From contig PETN01000020.1 of assembly GCA_002781365.1 (NCBI GenBank), forward strand, positions 62,001-126,000: a stretch of 64,000 bases of DNA, in the 5' to 3' direction. Position 1 is the first letter of the stretch. Each line of letters starts with the position of its first letter. Below, piece by piece: positions 1-7,988 of this stretch. A model generated the notes under the pieces. It was not told the DNA's origin, ran no database searches, and was given only the letters and a program-made list of their open reading frames with translations. Position numbers and translations under genes: made by a program. The DNA is from Sulfurimonas sp. CG01_land_8_20_14_3_00_36_23. GTDB taxonomy: Bacteria > Campylobacterota > Campylobacteria > Campylobacterales > Sulfurimonadaceae.

Positions 1-145
1 TGTCAGGTTCCCAAGAAAAGACAAATCCATTCCTAAAAATTCAAAACTCACTTCGTTCAAACAGTTGAATTTTCTTAACGTCATTACTTTGTTTATTCTT
101 GGCTCTGCAGGTGTTGCAACTGACGCATAAGTTTTTGCGGCTTTT

Positions 146-175
146 TATGTCACTTTTTTTAAAAAAAGTGACATA
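146..175. terminator. Perfect inverted repeat, possible terminator of the pfkA operon
   Basis: Two 15-base arms (TATGTCACTTTTTTT and its exact complement) meet with no fixed loop just beyond the stop codon of the minus-strand gene that ends at 183. In the minus direction the second arm supplies a run of T residues, so the site could end the pfkA operon transcript. It would also work in the plus direction for whatever lies left of the window. Bases 1-145 show no gene that I can support. Confidence 0.55.
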
Positions 176-182
176 ATGCTTA

Positions 183-584
183 TTATTTCATATTAGTTGA
201 ATGAAATTCATTTTCAATTTCATGTAAAAAAGTGTTAAACTCATCATAAGAAAATCTAACTTCATCTTTATTATTTTTAAATCTATATCCATTTGAATCT
301 ATATAAAAATCATGATGTGAAATAGAATCTCTTATAGTTTTGATTTTTTTAATATTTCCAGACAATTCTTTTTTCTGGTTTTTGTATTCCTCTTTTATTA
401 AGATTAATGGTAATAATCTATATATTCCAAAAAATTGATTTAGCAGTATATCTTTATGTCCAAACTTTTCTTGAAATTTATTTCTAATTTCTTTTAAAGT
501 TATATCTTCATTCTCATTGTCAAATTGATTAAGAAGGTATTCTACATATTTCAAATGTGCATTAATTGCTAGTATATCACTCAT
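183..584 (-). CDS. Small hypothetical protein with a HEPN-like R-x4-H motif
   Basis: I do not recognise this 133-residue protein as a named family. It is soluble, charged and largely helical in character, with no signal peptide or membrane segment. Near residue 86 it has RDSISH, which fits the R-x4-6-H signature of HEPN-type ribonuclease and nucleotide-binding folds, followed by a predicted helix ending in HEIENEF. The start ATG shares one base with the stop of the upstream YqfO-like gene, so the two are translationally coupled in the pfkA operon. The base composition is noticeably more AT-rich than that of its neighbours, which may mean recent acquisition. The HEPN assignment is an inference from one short motif; it could equally be an unrelated family. 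Confidence 0.6.
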   Translation of the reverse strand: MSDILAINAHLKYVEYLLNQFDNENEDITLKEIRNKFQEKFGHKDILLNQFFGIYRLLPLILIKEEYKNQKKELSGNIKKIKTIRDSISHHDFYIDSNGYRFKNNKDEVRFSYDEFNTFLHEIENEFHSTNMK

Positions 585-895
585 TAAAACTCTTCCATCC
601 GAAAAACCTCGAAAGCTACTTCCTCATAAGGATGAACCTCTTTTAAAACTTCTATAGCTTTTTTGATAAGTGCATCACTACAAATCATCTCAACTTTATA
701 CTCTTGAACTTTTTCTATCTTGTTCAGCTCGCCTAAGTGTGGGTTGGCATTGTCTATGGGTTTGAACTGACCTGTTCCTTGTGTCTCAAAACTGCAACAC
801 TCGTAGTTTTCATATCTTCCGACACCTATCTCAAAGAGAGCTTGTTTTGTTGCCTCTTTCGCCTCAGTAGGAACAAAGTAGTTTAGTTTGTACAT
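584..895 (-). CDS. YqfO/NIF3-insert-like (PII/CutA-fold) protein
   Basis: This 103-residue protein resembles the PII/CutA-like domain inserted in NIF3-type YqfO proteins, found here as a stand-alone polypeptide. Visible family features are MYKLNYFVP at the start, GVGRYENYECC, the loop GTGQFKP, ANPHLGE, and the C-terminal HPYEEVAFEV strand-helix. Such proteins form small trimers; their ligand is not established. It sits 6 bases after pfkA and overlaps the next small gene by one base, so it is probably the middle gene of a three-gene operon. A metabolic sensing role would fit next to pfkA, but this is inference only. Confidence 0.8.
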   Translation of the reverse strand: MYKLNYFVPTEAKEATKQALFEIGVGRYENYECCSFETQGTGQFKPIDNANPHLGELNKIEKVQEYKVEMICSDALIKKAIEVLKEVHPYEEVAFEVFRMEEF

Positions 896-901
896 ATAAA
901 A

Positions 902-1858
902 CTACTCACTCAGTAAGAGAAGGAGCTCTGGGTCTAGCTCTTTTACTTTTGAAGTTACTTCTTCTATACTTTTGTATTGAAAGCCGCTTTTTGTGTAGCA
1001 GATTACACTTTCATCTTTACCTTGAAGGAGTCCATCTATCGCATAAGTAACAAACTTATACGCCATTAATCTGTCATAAATTGTAGGGTTTCCACCTCTT
1101 TGAACATGTCCAAGCACGCTTACTCTTGACTCAACCCCGATTTTCTCCTCAAACCACTCTGCGATTTCACTTGACTCTTGTTCTATTCCTTCACTTACAA
1201 TCGCTATGAAATATCTTCTGCCATTGTTTATTTGCTCTTTGAAGCTCTCTTCGTAAGATTTTAAATCATATTTTACTTCAGGAATCAAGCAGAGTTCAGC
1301 ACCAGAAGTGAGATAGGAGATTAGAGCAAGATAGCCACAGTTCCTTCCCATCGTTTCAATAACAAAAGCTCTTTTAAAAGAGGAAGCAGTATCTCTGATG
1401 GCATCGATGGAGGTTTTTATGATACTCAGGGCAGAGTCAACGCCAAGACAATAATCTGTTCCATTTATATCATTATCTATAGTAGAGGGAATGCCGCAAA
1501 ATTTGATTTTATGCTCTTTATAAAAGAGATCCATTCCTGCAAAAGAGCCATCACCGCCTAAGACTAGAAGCATCTCTATATTTAAAGTATCCAAGTTTTT
1601 CTTAGCAAGAGCGCGGTACTCTTTGTCTCTAAATCTTTTAGAGCGGGCAGAGCCTATTTTGGTTCCACCTCTGTTGATAATTCCAGAGACATCACAATAG
1701 CTTGCCTTTTGTATCTTGTTATCAATCAAGCCCTCAAACCCATCGTAGATAAAGTAGGGCGTTAGAGCTTTTTTTTGTGCATACTCTACAAAATGTTTCA
1801 GTGCAGGGTTCATGCCTGAAACATCCCCTCCCGAACATAAAATTGCAATATTTTTCAT
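902..1858 (-). CDS. pfkA: ATP-dependent 6-phosphofructokinase
   Basis: Phosphorylates fructose 6-phosphate to fructose 1,6-bisphosphate in glycolysis (cytoplasm). The family motifs are present: CSGGDVSGMN for nucleotide binding near the N-terminus, GGDGSFAG, the catalytic loop PSTIDNDING, and MGRNCGYLAL. The Gly after GGD, and the absence of the Lys typical of pyrophosphate-dependent enzymes in the TIDND loop, point to ATP as the donor. I start at the internal Met (MKNIAILCSGG), giving 318 residues, because the track's extra 12 residues lie outside the family and the internal ATG has AAGAGTGAG upstream. Pathogenic Campylobacter species generally lack this enzyme, so its presence suggests a Sulfurimonas-like relative. 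Confidence 0.95.
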   Translation of the reverse strand: MKNIAILCSGGDVSGMNPALKHFVEYAQKKALTPYFIYDGFEGLIDNKIQKASYCDVSGIINRGGTKIGSARSKRFRDKEYRALAKKNLDTLNIEMLLVLGGDGSFAGMDLFYKEHKIKFCGIPSTIDNDINGTDYCLGVDSALSIIKTSIDAIRDTASSFKRAFVIETMGRNCGYLALISYLTSGAELCLIPEVKYDLKSYEESFKEQINNGRRYFIAIVSEGIEQESSEIAEWFEEKIGVESRVSVLGHVQRGGNPTIYDRLMAYKFVTYAIDGLLQGKDESVICYTKSGFQYKSIEEVTSKVKELDPELLLLLSE

Positions 1859-1896
1859 ACTCACTCTTTGCTTTAATTTTGTAGAGTTTACCATTA

Positions 1897-1919
1897 TATA
1901 ATCTCAAATTAGATAAAAT
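1897..1919. promoter_or_regulatory. Divergent pfkA/purH promoter region
   Basis: The 88-base gap between the pfkA start and purH holds two sigma70 -10-like hexamers: TATAAT at 1897-1902 and TAAAAT at 1914-1919, the latter 28 bases before the purH ATG. No convincing -35 hexamer was found, so the assignment is tentative. Confidence 0.35.
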
Positions 1920-1946
1920 TTCAAATAATTTATATCAAGGTTTGGA

Positions 1947-3482
1947 ATGAAAAGAGCATTAGTGAGTGTGAGCGATAAGAGCGGTGTAGTTGATTTTTGT
2001 AAATCTTTAGTAAAAAATGGTTACGAGATAATCTCTACAGGTGGAACTTATAAAATGTTGGTTGAGAGTGGTGTATCTGCTATCGAGATAGACGAAGTTA
2101 CAAAGTTCCCAGAGTGTTTTGAAGGGCGTGTAAAAACTCTCAACCCATTTGTTCACGGTGGTATTTTACACCGTCGTGACAAGCAGTCCCATCTTGATCA
2201 AGCTGCGGAGCTTGGCGTTGAATCCATAGACTTAGTGTGTGTAAACCTTTATCCATTTAAAGCAACTATTGAAAAAACAGATGATTTTGAAGAGATAATA
2301 GAAAATATCGACATCGGTGGACCTGCAATGGTGCGCTCGGCTGCGAAAAACTTTGACAGTGTTATTATTGTAACGGATGTGAGTGATTATGCAACGGTTA
2401 TAGATGCGATAGAAAACGAAAAAAATACAGTTGAATTTCGTCGTGGTTTTATGATTAAAGCGTACGAGCACACAGCCGCTTATGACTCTATGATTGCAAA
2501 CTATATGAACAGCCGTTTTAACAATGGTTTTGGTGAGAAGCAGTTTGTAGTTGGAAACAAAGTGATGGATACACGTTATGGCGAAAACCCTCACCAAAAA
2601 GGTGCTTTGTATGAGTTTGACAAACACTACACAAGCAACTTTAAAACGCTCAAAGGTGAAGCAAGTTTTAACAACCTTAACGATTTAAATGGTGCTGTTA
2701 AAATTGCTTCTGCATTTGGAGACGACAATGCTGTTTGTATCTCAAAACATGGAAATCCATGTGGATTTGCTATAAAAGACACTTTGCTTGAGAGTTATGT
2801 TGAAGCTCTTAAATGTGACCCAGTATCTGCATTTGGTGGTGTTGTTGCAGTGAATGGAATCGTAAATAAAGAGTTAGCAGAAAAAATTAATGAAATCTTT
2901 ATAGAGGTTGTTATTGCAGGACGGATTACAGGAGAGGCACAAGAAGTATTTGCGGCTAAAAAAAGAATTAAACTTTTTGAGTGTGGAAGCGATAAACTTG
3001 TGTTGGCAAATGACACGAAAGACTTTAAACACATAGATGGTGGTTTTATCTATCAAGATGCTGATAAAGTAGCAGATGATGAAGTTAAAAATGCAAAGCT
3101 AATGAGTACAAAAAGTGCAACTGAGCAAGAGCTAAAAGATATGGAGATAGCTTATAAAGTTGCCTCTCTTACAAAATCTAATTGTGTCGTGTATGTGAAA
3201 AACTCTGCAATGGTAGCTGTTGGTATGGGGATGACATCTCGTGTAGATGCTTCTCAGTGTGCGCTTAAAAAAGCAAAAGATATGGGACTAGATGTAACAG
3301 GTGCAGCCCTTGCAAGTGAAGCATTTTTCCCATTCCGTGACTCTATCGATGCAGCTGCAGCAGCAGGTGTAAAATCTGTAATCGAGCCTGGTGGTTCAAT
3401 AAGAGATGATGAGATTATAGAAGCAGCCAATGAGTTTGGTATGTCACTTTACTTTTCTGAAGTTCGTCACTTCTTACACTAA
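1947..3482 (+). CDS. purH: Bifunctional AICAR formyltransferase / IMP cyclohydrolase
   Basis: Catalyses the last two steps of purine synthesis, formylating AICAR with 10-formyl-tetrahydrofolate and closing the ring to IMP. The 511-residue length is that of full-length PurH. The N-terminal MGS-like cyclohydrolase domain starts [13 protein letters not shown] and contains [10 protein letters not shown] and GRVKTLNP. The transformylase domain carries the catalytic Lys-His pair in [18 protein letters not shown], and the C-terminal [10 protein letters not shown] and [10 protein letters not shown] segments. It is monocistronic, transcribed divergently from pfkA, and followed at once by a hairpin built from two copies of the CCACATGC repeat. 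Confidence 0.98.
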   Translation: MKRALVSVSDKSGVVDFCKSLVKNGYEIISTGGTYKMLVESGVSAIEIDEVTKFPECFEGRVKTLNPFVHGGILHRRDKQSHLDQAAELGVESIDLVCVNLYPFKATIEKTDDFEEIIENIDIGGPAMVRSAAKNFDSVIIVTDVSDYATVIDAIENEKNTVEFRRGFMIKAYEHTAAYDSMIANYMNSRFNNGFGEKQFVVGNKVMDTRYGENPHQKGALYEFDKHYTSNFKTLKGEASFNNLNDLNGAVKIASAFGDDNAVCISKHGNPCGFAIKDTLLESYVEALKCDPVSAFGGVVAVNGIVNKELAEKINEIFIEVVIAGRITGEAQEVFAAKKRIKLFECGSDKLVLANDTKDFKHIDGGFIYQDADKVADDEVKNAKLMSTKSATEQELKDMEIAYKVASLTKSNCVVYVKNSAMVAVGMGMTSRVDASQCALKKAKDMGLDVTGAALASEAFFPFRDSIDAAAAAGVKSVIEPGGSIRDDEIIEAANEFGMSLYFSEVRHFLH

Positions 3483-3502
3483 AAATCAAAATAACAACAT
3501 AC

Positions 3503-3528
3503 TTTCCACATGCCGTAGCATGTGGAAA
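3503..3528. terminator. Hairpin of two inverted CCACATGC repeats after purH
   Basis: TTTCCACATGC and GCATGTGGAAA form a perfect 11-bp stem with a 4-base loop (CGTA), 21 bases after the purH stop. Only a weak T-rich stretch follows, so it may end transcription. The same word recurs across the window, which suggests a second function. Confidence 0.7.
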
Positions 3529-3573
3529 TCATTTACCTTTTTCTAAATTATCAATAAAAAATTTGAAGCCCAC

Positions 3574-3608
3574 CTTGATTGACATCCACTCAACCCTTAT
3601 GATATAAT
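3574..3608 (+). promoter_or_regulatory. cbpA-hspR promoter overlapped by a HAIR-like HspR operator
   Basis: TTGACA (3579-3584) and TATAAT (3603-3608) with an 18-base spacer make a strong sigma70 promoter 51 bases before cbpA. Overlapping the -35 hexamer is CTTGATT-N7-ACTCAAC (3574-3594), close to the HspR-associated inverted repeat CTTGAGT-N7-ACTCAAG. Because hspR is the second gene downstream, autorepression by HspR with derepression on heat shock is the natural reading, as known in Helicobacter and Campylobacter. Confidence 0.8.
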
Positions 3609-3659
3609 CCCGCTTAATAAACAAATATGTTACAAGATAAAAATTAGGACAAAAATAAA

Positions 3660-4520
3660 ATGGCTAAATCACTATACGAAACTTTAGAAATCCCAGAAAA
3701 CGCGAGTGAATCTGAGATTAAAAAAGCATATAGAAAACTTGCGCGTCAGTACCACCCTGATGTTAACAAAGACCCAAAAGCAGAAGATAAATTTAAAGAG
3801 ATAAACTCAGCTTATGAGATATTAAGCGATAAAGAGAAAAAACAACAGTACGACAGACATGGAGATAGTATGTTTGGTGGACAAAACTTTCATGACTTTT
3901 CTCGTTCTCACAGTGGTGCTGGAAATGCAGATTTGGATGAGATTTTAAGAAGCATGTTCTCTGGTGGCGGTGGAGGTTTTGGTGGTTTCGGGGGAGGTGG
4001 CTTCTCTCAGCAGCAACCAAACCTTGATATTGAAACAAGTGTGACTATACCATTTAGTGTCTCTATCCTTGGTGGTTCTCACTCAGTTGCTGTGAACGGA
4101 GAGCGATTTGATATTAAAATCCCAGCGGGTGTCAAAAATGGAGAGAAGATGCGTGTTAAAGGAAAAGGGCATGCACAAGGCGGAAGAGCAGGAGACCTCT
4201 TCTTAAAAATCAATGTTGCTCATAATCCTGAATATATTAGAGAAGATGATGATCTGATTAAAAGTTTTGATGTTCCACTTGTTGCAGCACTCTTTGGCGA
4301 TAAAGTTGCTATTAAGACATTAGAAAAAGAGATAAAATTAAAAATCCCACAGAACACTAAAAATGGACAGAGTTTTCGTGTAAAAGAGATGGGTGCTATG
4401 AATCGTAAAACGAAAGTCCGTGGAGATTTATATTTAAAAGCAAATATTATCTTACCTAAGATTGAAGATTTAGATGAAAAGTTAGTTGACATCATGAAAG
4501 AAAAGCTACCAAAAGCGTAA
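3660..4520 (+). CDS. cbpA: DnaJ-like co-chaperone CbpA
   Basis: A J-domain protein that would stimulate DnaK ATPase activity. The J domain occupies residues 1-70 with the diagnostic HPD in [11 protein letters not shown] Gly/Phe-rich linker follows (about 95-120, [13 protein letters not shown]), then two C-terminal substrate-binding sheets from about 120 to 280 ([18 protein letters not shown] and [18 protein letters not shown]). The cysteine zinc fingers of true DnaJ are absent, which makes it CbpA-type; 286 residues is the normal length. It is cotranscribed with hspR 13 bases downstream from a promoter carrying a HAIR-like operator, so it is likely heat-induced. Confidence 0.95.
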   Translation: MAKSLYETLEIPENASESEIKKAYRKLARQYHPDVNKDPKAEDKFKEINSAYEILSDKEKKQQYDRHGDSMFGGQNFHDFSRSHSGAGNADLDEILRSMFSGGGGGFGGFGGGGFSQQQPNLDIETSVTIPFSVSILGGSHSVAVNGERFDIKIPAGVKNGEKMRVKGKGHAQGGRAGDLFLKINVAHNPEYIREDDDLIKSFDVPLVAALFGDKVAIKTLEKEIKLKIPQNTKNGQSFRVKEMGAMNRKTKVRGDLYLKANIILPKIEDLDEKLVDIMKEKLPKA

Positions 4521-4533
4521 TGGAGGGATTATA

Positions 4534-4917
4534 ATGCACCACTATGACGAACCTGTATATTTAATCAGTATCGTTGCTAAAATACTCGATATTCACCCTC
4601 AGACACTACGTCAGTATGAGAGAGAAAATTTAGTATGCCCATCGAGATCAGGCGGTCGTATCAGATTGTATTCTCAAAGAGATATTGATAAAATTAAACT
4701 TATTTTACGCTTAACACGTGAACTTGGAGTAAACTTAGCAGGGGTTGATATTATCCTTCGATTAAAGGTAAATGTTGAAGAGATGGAAGAGGAGATTTCC
4801 TCTTTAAAATATGAAGTGATGAAAGCTAAAAACAGTCATGTTGTCTCACCTGATAAAGCTTTAGTCGCAAAAAAAAGCATTTATGAGATGATAATTTTTC
4901 AAGAAAAGAAAAAGTAG
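4534..4917 (+). CDS. hspR: MerR-family heat-shock repressor HspR
   Basis: This 127-residue protein has an N-terminal MerR-type winged helix (IVAKILDIHPQTLRQYERE, then SRSGGRIRLYSQRDIDKIKL) and a C-terminal coiled coil (VEEMEEEISSLKYEVMKAK) for dimerisation. HspR represses chaperone genes, including its own operon, by binding HAIR sequences; a HAIR-like element is visible at 3574-3594. No cysteine-rich metal site of metal-sensing MerR proteins is present. A strong ribosome-binding site (GGAGG) lies just before the ATG. The 3' end meets the convergent murA gene with only two bases between them. Confidence 0.92.
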   Translation: MHHYDEPVYLISIVAKILDIHPQTLRQYERENLVCPSRSGGRIRLYSQRDIDKIKLILRLTRELGVNLAGVDIILRLKVNVEEMEEEISSLKYEVMKAKNSHVVSPDKALVAKKSIYEMIIFQEKKK

Positions 4918-4919
4918 AT

Positions 4920-6182
4920 TTACTCTTTAAGTCTTGTTATTTTTGCTCCGACACCTTGGAGCTTTTGCTCTAAAGAGTCATAACCACGATCAAGATGGTA
5001 GATACGGTGAATGTTTGTCTCACCCTCTGCAACAAGTGCTGCTAGAACCAAAGCACTTGAAGCTCTTAAGTCCGTTGCCATCACATCTGTTCCGCTAAGT
5101 TTATTCTTCCCATTTACAGTCGCTACGTTTCCATTTAAACTTATATCTGCGCCCATTCTTTGAAGTTCACTTACATGCATAAATCTGTTTTCAAAGAGTC
5201 TCTCCTCTATGATAGAAGTTCCATCCGCTTGTGTAGCAAGTGCTAAAAATTGGGCTTGCATATCTGTAGGAAAGGCAGGGTACTCTTGAGTGATGATTTT
5301 TACAGGTTTAATCACTTGTGATGGATGGATTGTAATCGTGTCTGGTGTGATTGTAAAAGTGCTTCCCATCTCTTCAAGCTTTGCAATAACTGCGCCAAGA
5401 TGTTTCGCATTTACATTTTCAAGTGTGAGTTCTGATTTTGTGATAGCTCCTGCACAAAGGTATGTTCCAGCTTCAATGCGGTCAGGAATCACGGAGAACT
5501 CTTTGATGTTTATAAGTTTCTGATTTGTTCCTTGAACTGTTAATACTGCAGTTCCAACTCCATCAATATGGACTCCATTCTCATTTAAAATTTCACACAA
5601 CTGCACGACTTCTGGTTCTCTTGCTGCATTTGTAATGGTTGTTACTCCGTGTGCAAGTGCGGCAGCCATAACAATATTTGCCGTTCCTGTGACTGTTATT
5701 TTATCAAAGTTTATATTGCAGCCTTTGAGTCCATTTGGGGCAGTTGCTTGTACATAACCAGCTTTGATTTTTATAACTGCACCCATCATCTCTAATGCTT
5801 TGAGATGTAAATCAATAGGTCTCTGCCCAATTGCACAGCCACCTGGGAGTGAAACTTCACAATGTCCAAATCTAGCGAGAATAGGACCTAAAACTAAGAT
5901 AGAAGCTCGCATCGTTTTTACAATATCATAGGTTGCTTTTGTCTCACTCAATGTGGAAGTGTCAACAGTAACACTATCTTGAAGAAACTCACATTTTGCA
6001 CCAAGATTTGATAAGAGTTTTAGTAGGGTTTTAATATCAGCCACATTAGGTAGGTTTTTAATGCTGACACTATTTTTTGCTAAGATGGTCATTGCTATGA
6101 GGGGTAAAGATGCATTTTTTGCACCAGAGATTTTTATAGTTCCATGGAGGGATTTAATGCCCTGCGTTTTTAAATAATCCAT
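4920..6182 (-). CDS. murA: UDP-N-acetylglucosamine 1-carboxyvinyltransferase
   Basis: Transfers enolpyruvate from phosphoenolpyruvate to UDP-N-acetylglucosamine, the first committed step of peptidoglycan synthesis. The 420-residue length fits MurA. Visible motifs are [11 protein letters not shown] (active-site Lys-Asn), the catalytic cysteine loop [14 protein letters not shown] (the Cys attacked by fosfomycin), and the C-terminal [17 protein letters not shown]. The Cys is intact, so the enzyme should be fosfomycin-sensitive at the target level. It appears monocistronic and is convergent with hspR. Confidence 0.98.
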   Translation of the reverse strand: MDYLKTQGIKSLHGTIKISGAKNASLPLIAMTILAKNSVSIKNLPNVADIKTLLKLLSNLGAKCEFLQDSVTVDTSTLSETKATYDIVKTMRASILVLGPILARFGHCEVSLPGGCAIGQRPIDLHLKALEMMGAVIKIKAGYVQATAPNGLKGCNINFDKITVTGTANIVMAAALAHGVTTITNAAREPEVVQLCEILNENGVHIDGVGTAVLTVQGTNQKLINIKEFSVIPDRIEAGTYLCAGAITKSELTLENVNAKHLGAVIAKLEEMGSTFTITPDTITIHPSQVIKPVKIITQEYPAFPTDMQAQFLALATQADGTSIIEERLFENRFMHVSELQRMGADISLNGNVATVNGKNKLSGTDVMATDLRASSALVLAALVAEGETNIHRIYHLDRGYDSLEQKLQGVGAKITRLKE

Positions 6183-6308
6183 TCTTCTCTTTTTAAAGCA
6201 AATTTAATCTTGTTATTATATCTTTTTTTCCTAAGAGTTTGCCCATTGTATAACTCTTTTTACGATATACTTTTGCATAGATACAATAGGAAAATAGAGG
6301 AAAACAGA

Positions 6309-6740
6309 TTGAATTCAGCCTTAGAGAGATTAAAAACATTAACAAATAAAATCGCTGGTTACGAGACGGCTAGAAAGGATAATTTGAAAATTTTGGAAAT
6401 CTTATATAAAGAGATTGGGATAGATAAAAAAGTTGAAACTTTTCATGATTTATTCTCTTTCAAAGCAATCAATCTCTCTGGTGCATCTCTGCTAAGTGAG
6501 AGCCTTGGCGAGATTAAAGAGGGAAAATACCTTCAAGTTCTTGCTATCTCCTATGACAAAAAAGCGCTTGTTAAAAGTAAAAATATTTCCTTGGCTTACT
6601 TTGGCCGTGCCGAGAGTGTGGATGTCGAATTAAAAGATAAAGTAGTGGAGTTTATCATTCGTTATAGATTTGAAAAAAGCTTTATGACTTTAGAACATTA
6701 CTACGACATGTTAGAGCCATTTAAAAGAAATCATGAGTAG
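6309..6740 (+). CDS. Conserved hypothetical protein, TTG start
   Basis: I do not recognise the family. The track begins the ORF at 6210, but its first 33 residues lie across the promoter region of murA and have no ribosome-binding site. I place the start at the TTG at 6309 because AGAGG lies 8 bases upstream; the product is then 143 residues. It begins with a helical, probably coiled-coil segment (LNSALERLKTLTNKIAGYE) and continues as a soluble alpha/beta-looking protein without signal peptide. It overlaps the following membrane-protein gene by 8 bases, so the two products may work together. Confidence 0.65.
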   Translation: MNSALERLKTLTNKIAGYETARKDNLKILEILYKEIGIDKKVETFHDLFSFKAINLSGASLLSESLGEIKEGKYLQVLAISYDKKALVKSKNISLAYFGRAESVDVELKDKVVEFIIRYRFEKSFMTLEHYYDMLEPFKRNHE

Positions 6741-7272
6741 GTTCTATTTTTTATTGTGGCTTTCGTGGGCGTTTCGGGTTACACTTGAGAGTCTCATTTT
6801 GGCATGTGGATTTGCACTTCTTCTTACACTCTCTTTATACTTTATTCAAGGCATGCCAACATTAAGCAGTGAGGTTTTAGAAGCGCTCCTCAATCTCTTT
6901 AAATTTTGGTTTCCAGTCGTTTGGGGTTTGACACTTTTGATTGCGCTCTTTAGAAGTTTAAAGTATATTTTTAATACTCCACATGCAGGATATGAGTTGC
7001 AACTTATAGCTTGTAATAGTGATGAGGTCTTAGAAGAGATAGGGTATGGTGATTTAGTAAAAGTTTGGCGACGCTGGTTTATGTTAATGATATGGCTTGT
7101 TGGCATTTGTATGATTTTGGCCTTGGGGATTACCTACCTTTTTACATCCTTTAGTGGCATCTTCGAGTGGTTCAATATCTTCTGGATGTTTGGCTTTATA
7201 CTTATCTGCGGTTATTTCTCTTTTATCTTCTTAGGTGCTCGATGTAAAAAGGCAAAGCTAAGAAAATGTTAA
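6733..7272 (+). CDS. Four-helix integral membrane protein, unknown function
   Basis: A 179-residue protein with hydrophobic stretches near residues 13-37, 55-72, 110-135 and 145-167, consistent with four membrane helices, and a basic C-terminus (RCKKAKLRKC) on the likely cytoplasmic side. I recognise no family. It overlaps both neighbours (8 bases upstream, 7 bases downstream), forming a tight three-gene unit with the exonuclease gene. Two copies of the CCACATGC repeat lie inside it, read as ILACGF and as NTPHAG. Confidence 0.7.
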   Translation: MSRFYFLLWLSWAFRVTLESLILACGFALLLTLSLYFIQGMPTLSSEVLEALLNLFKFWFPVVWGLTLLIALFRSLKYIFNTPHAGYELQLIACNSDEVLEEIGYGDLVKVWRRWFMLMIWLVGICMILALGITYLFTSFSGIFEWFNIFWMFGFILICGYFSFIFLGARCKKAKLRKC

Positions 7273-7988
7273 TCTTTCTAGATATAGAGACTACAGGTTT
7301 AGAAGAAGAGGAGAAGATAGTCTCTCTTGCTCTTATCGCTTTAGAAGATGGCAGTTGCTATGCAAAGTATGACTTAGTCAATGAGGGCAAAAAAATACCA
7401 GCGAAGGCTTCATCGATTCATCATATAACAAATGAGATGATTCGAGGGAAGCCAAAACTTAAAGAGAGTGAAACGTACAAGTTCTTACAAGCGCAAAACC
7501 TGCCAACTACAACTTTAATCGCACATAACATCAAGTTTGATTTGAAAATGCTTTTGGCATGTGGATTTGAATTTTGTGGAGAGATTATCGATACGCTAAG
7601 AGTCACAAAACATTTGATACCTGAGTGTGAAAATTTTTCACTGCAATTTTTACGCTATGAGTTAAAACTTTATCGTGATGAAGAGAGAGAGGCTTTGGCA
7701 TGTTCAATGGAGAGTGAGATACGTTCACATAACGCACTCAGTGATGCTTTGGTGGATAAACTTTTATATAATTATCTTTTAGAGATTGCTTCAAAAGATG
7801 AGATGTGCGAACTGAGTTTTAAAAAGGTACTTATGCAAAAATTTAATTTTGGTAAGTATGAGGGTCGATACATCGAAGAGATTAGCATCTGCGACCGTGG
7901 ATACTTAGAGTGGATGTTGATGAATATTTTAGATTTGGATGAAGATTTAAGATATAGTATAAATTATTATCTAGAAGAGAACCTATGA
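7266..7988 (+). CDS. DnaQ-like 3'-5' exonuclease with a DUF3820-type C-terminus
   Basis: A DEDDh-superfamily exonuclease of 240 residues. ExoI has DIETTG with the first Asp and Glu, ExoII is HNIKFDLKML, and ExoIII is HNALSDA with catalytic His and Asp, so all four acidic residues and the His are present. After about residue 190 comes FGKYEGRYIEEI followed by YLEWML, the small DUF3820-like domain also found at the end of exodeoxyribonuclease X-type proteins. A repair or RNA-trimming exonuclease is more likely than the replicative epsilon subunit. Its 3' end overlaps the convergent FapA gene by 6 bases. Confidence 0.85.
   Translation: MLIFLDIETTGLEEEEKIVSLALIALEDGSCYAKYDLVNEGKKIPAKASSIHHITNEMIRGKPKLKESETYKFLQAQNLPTTTLIAHNIKFDLKMLLACGFEFCGEIIDTLRVTKHLIPECENFSLQFLRYELKLYRDEEREALACSMESEIRSHNALSDALVDKLLYNYLLEIASKDEMCELSFKKVLMQKFNFGKYEGRYIEEISICDRGYLEWMLMNILDLDEDLRYSINYYLEENL

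Noticed and set aside
2232-2627. 131-residue minus-strand ORF in purH
   Set aside because: Shadow of purH; Cys/His/Phe-rich composition is an effect of reading the complementary strand.
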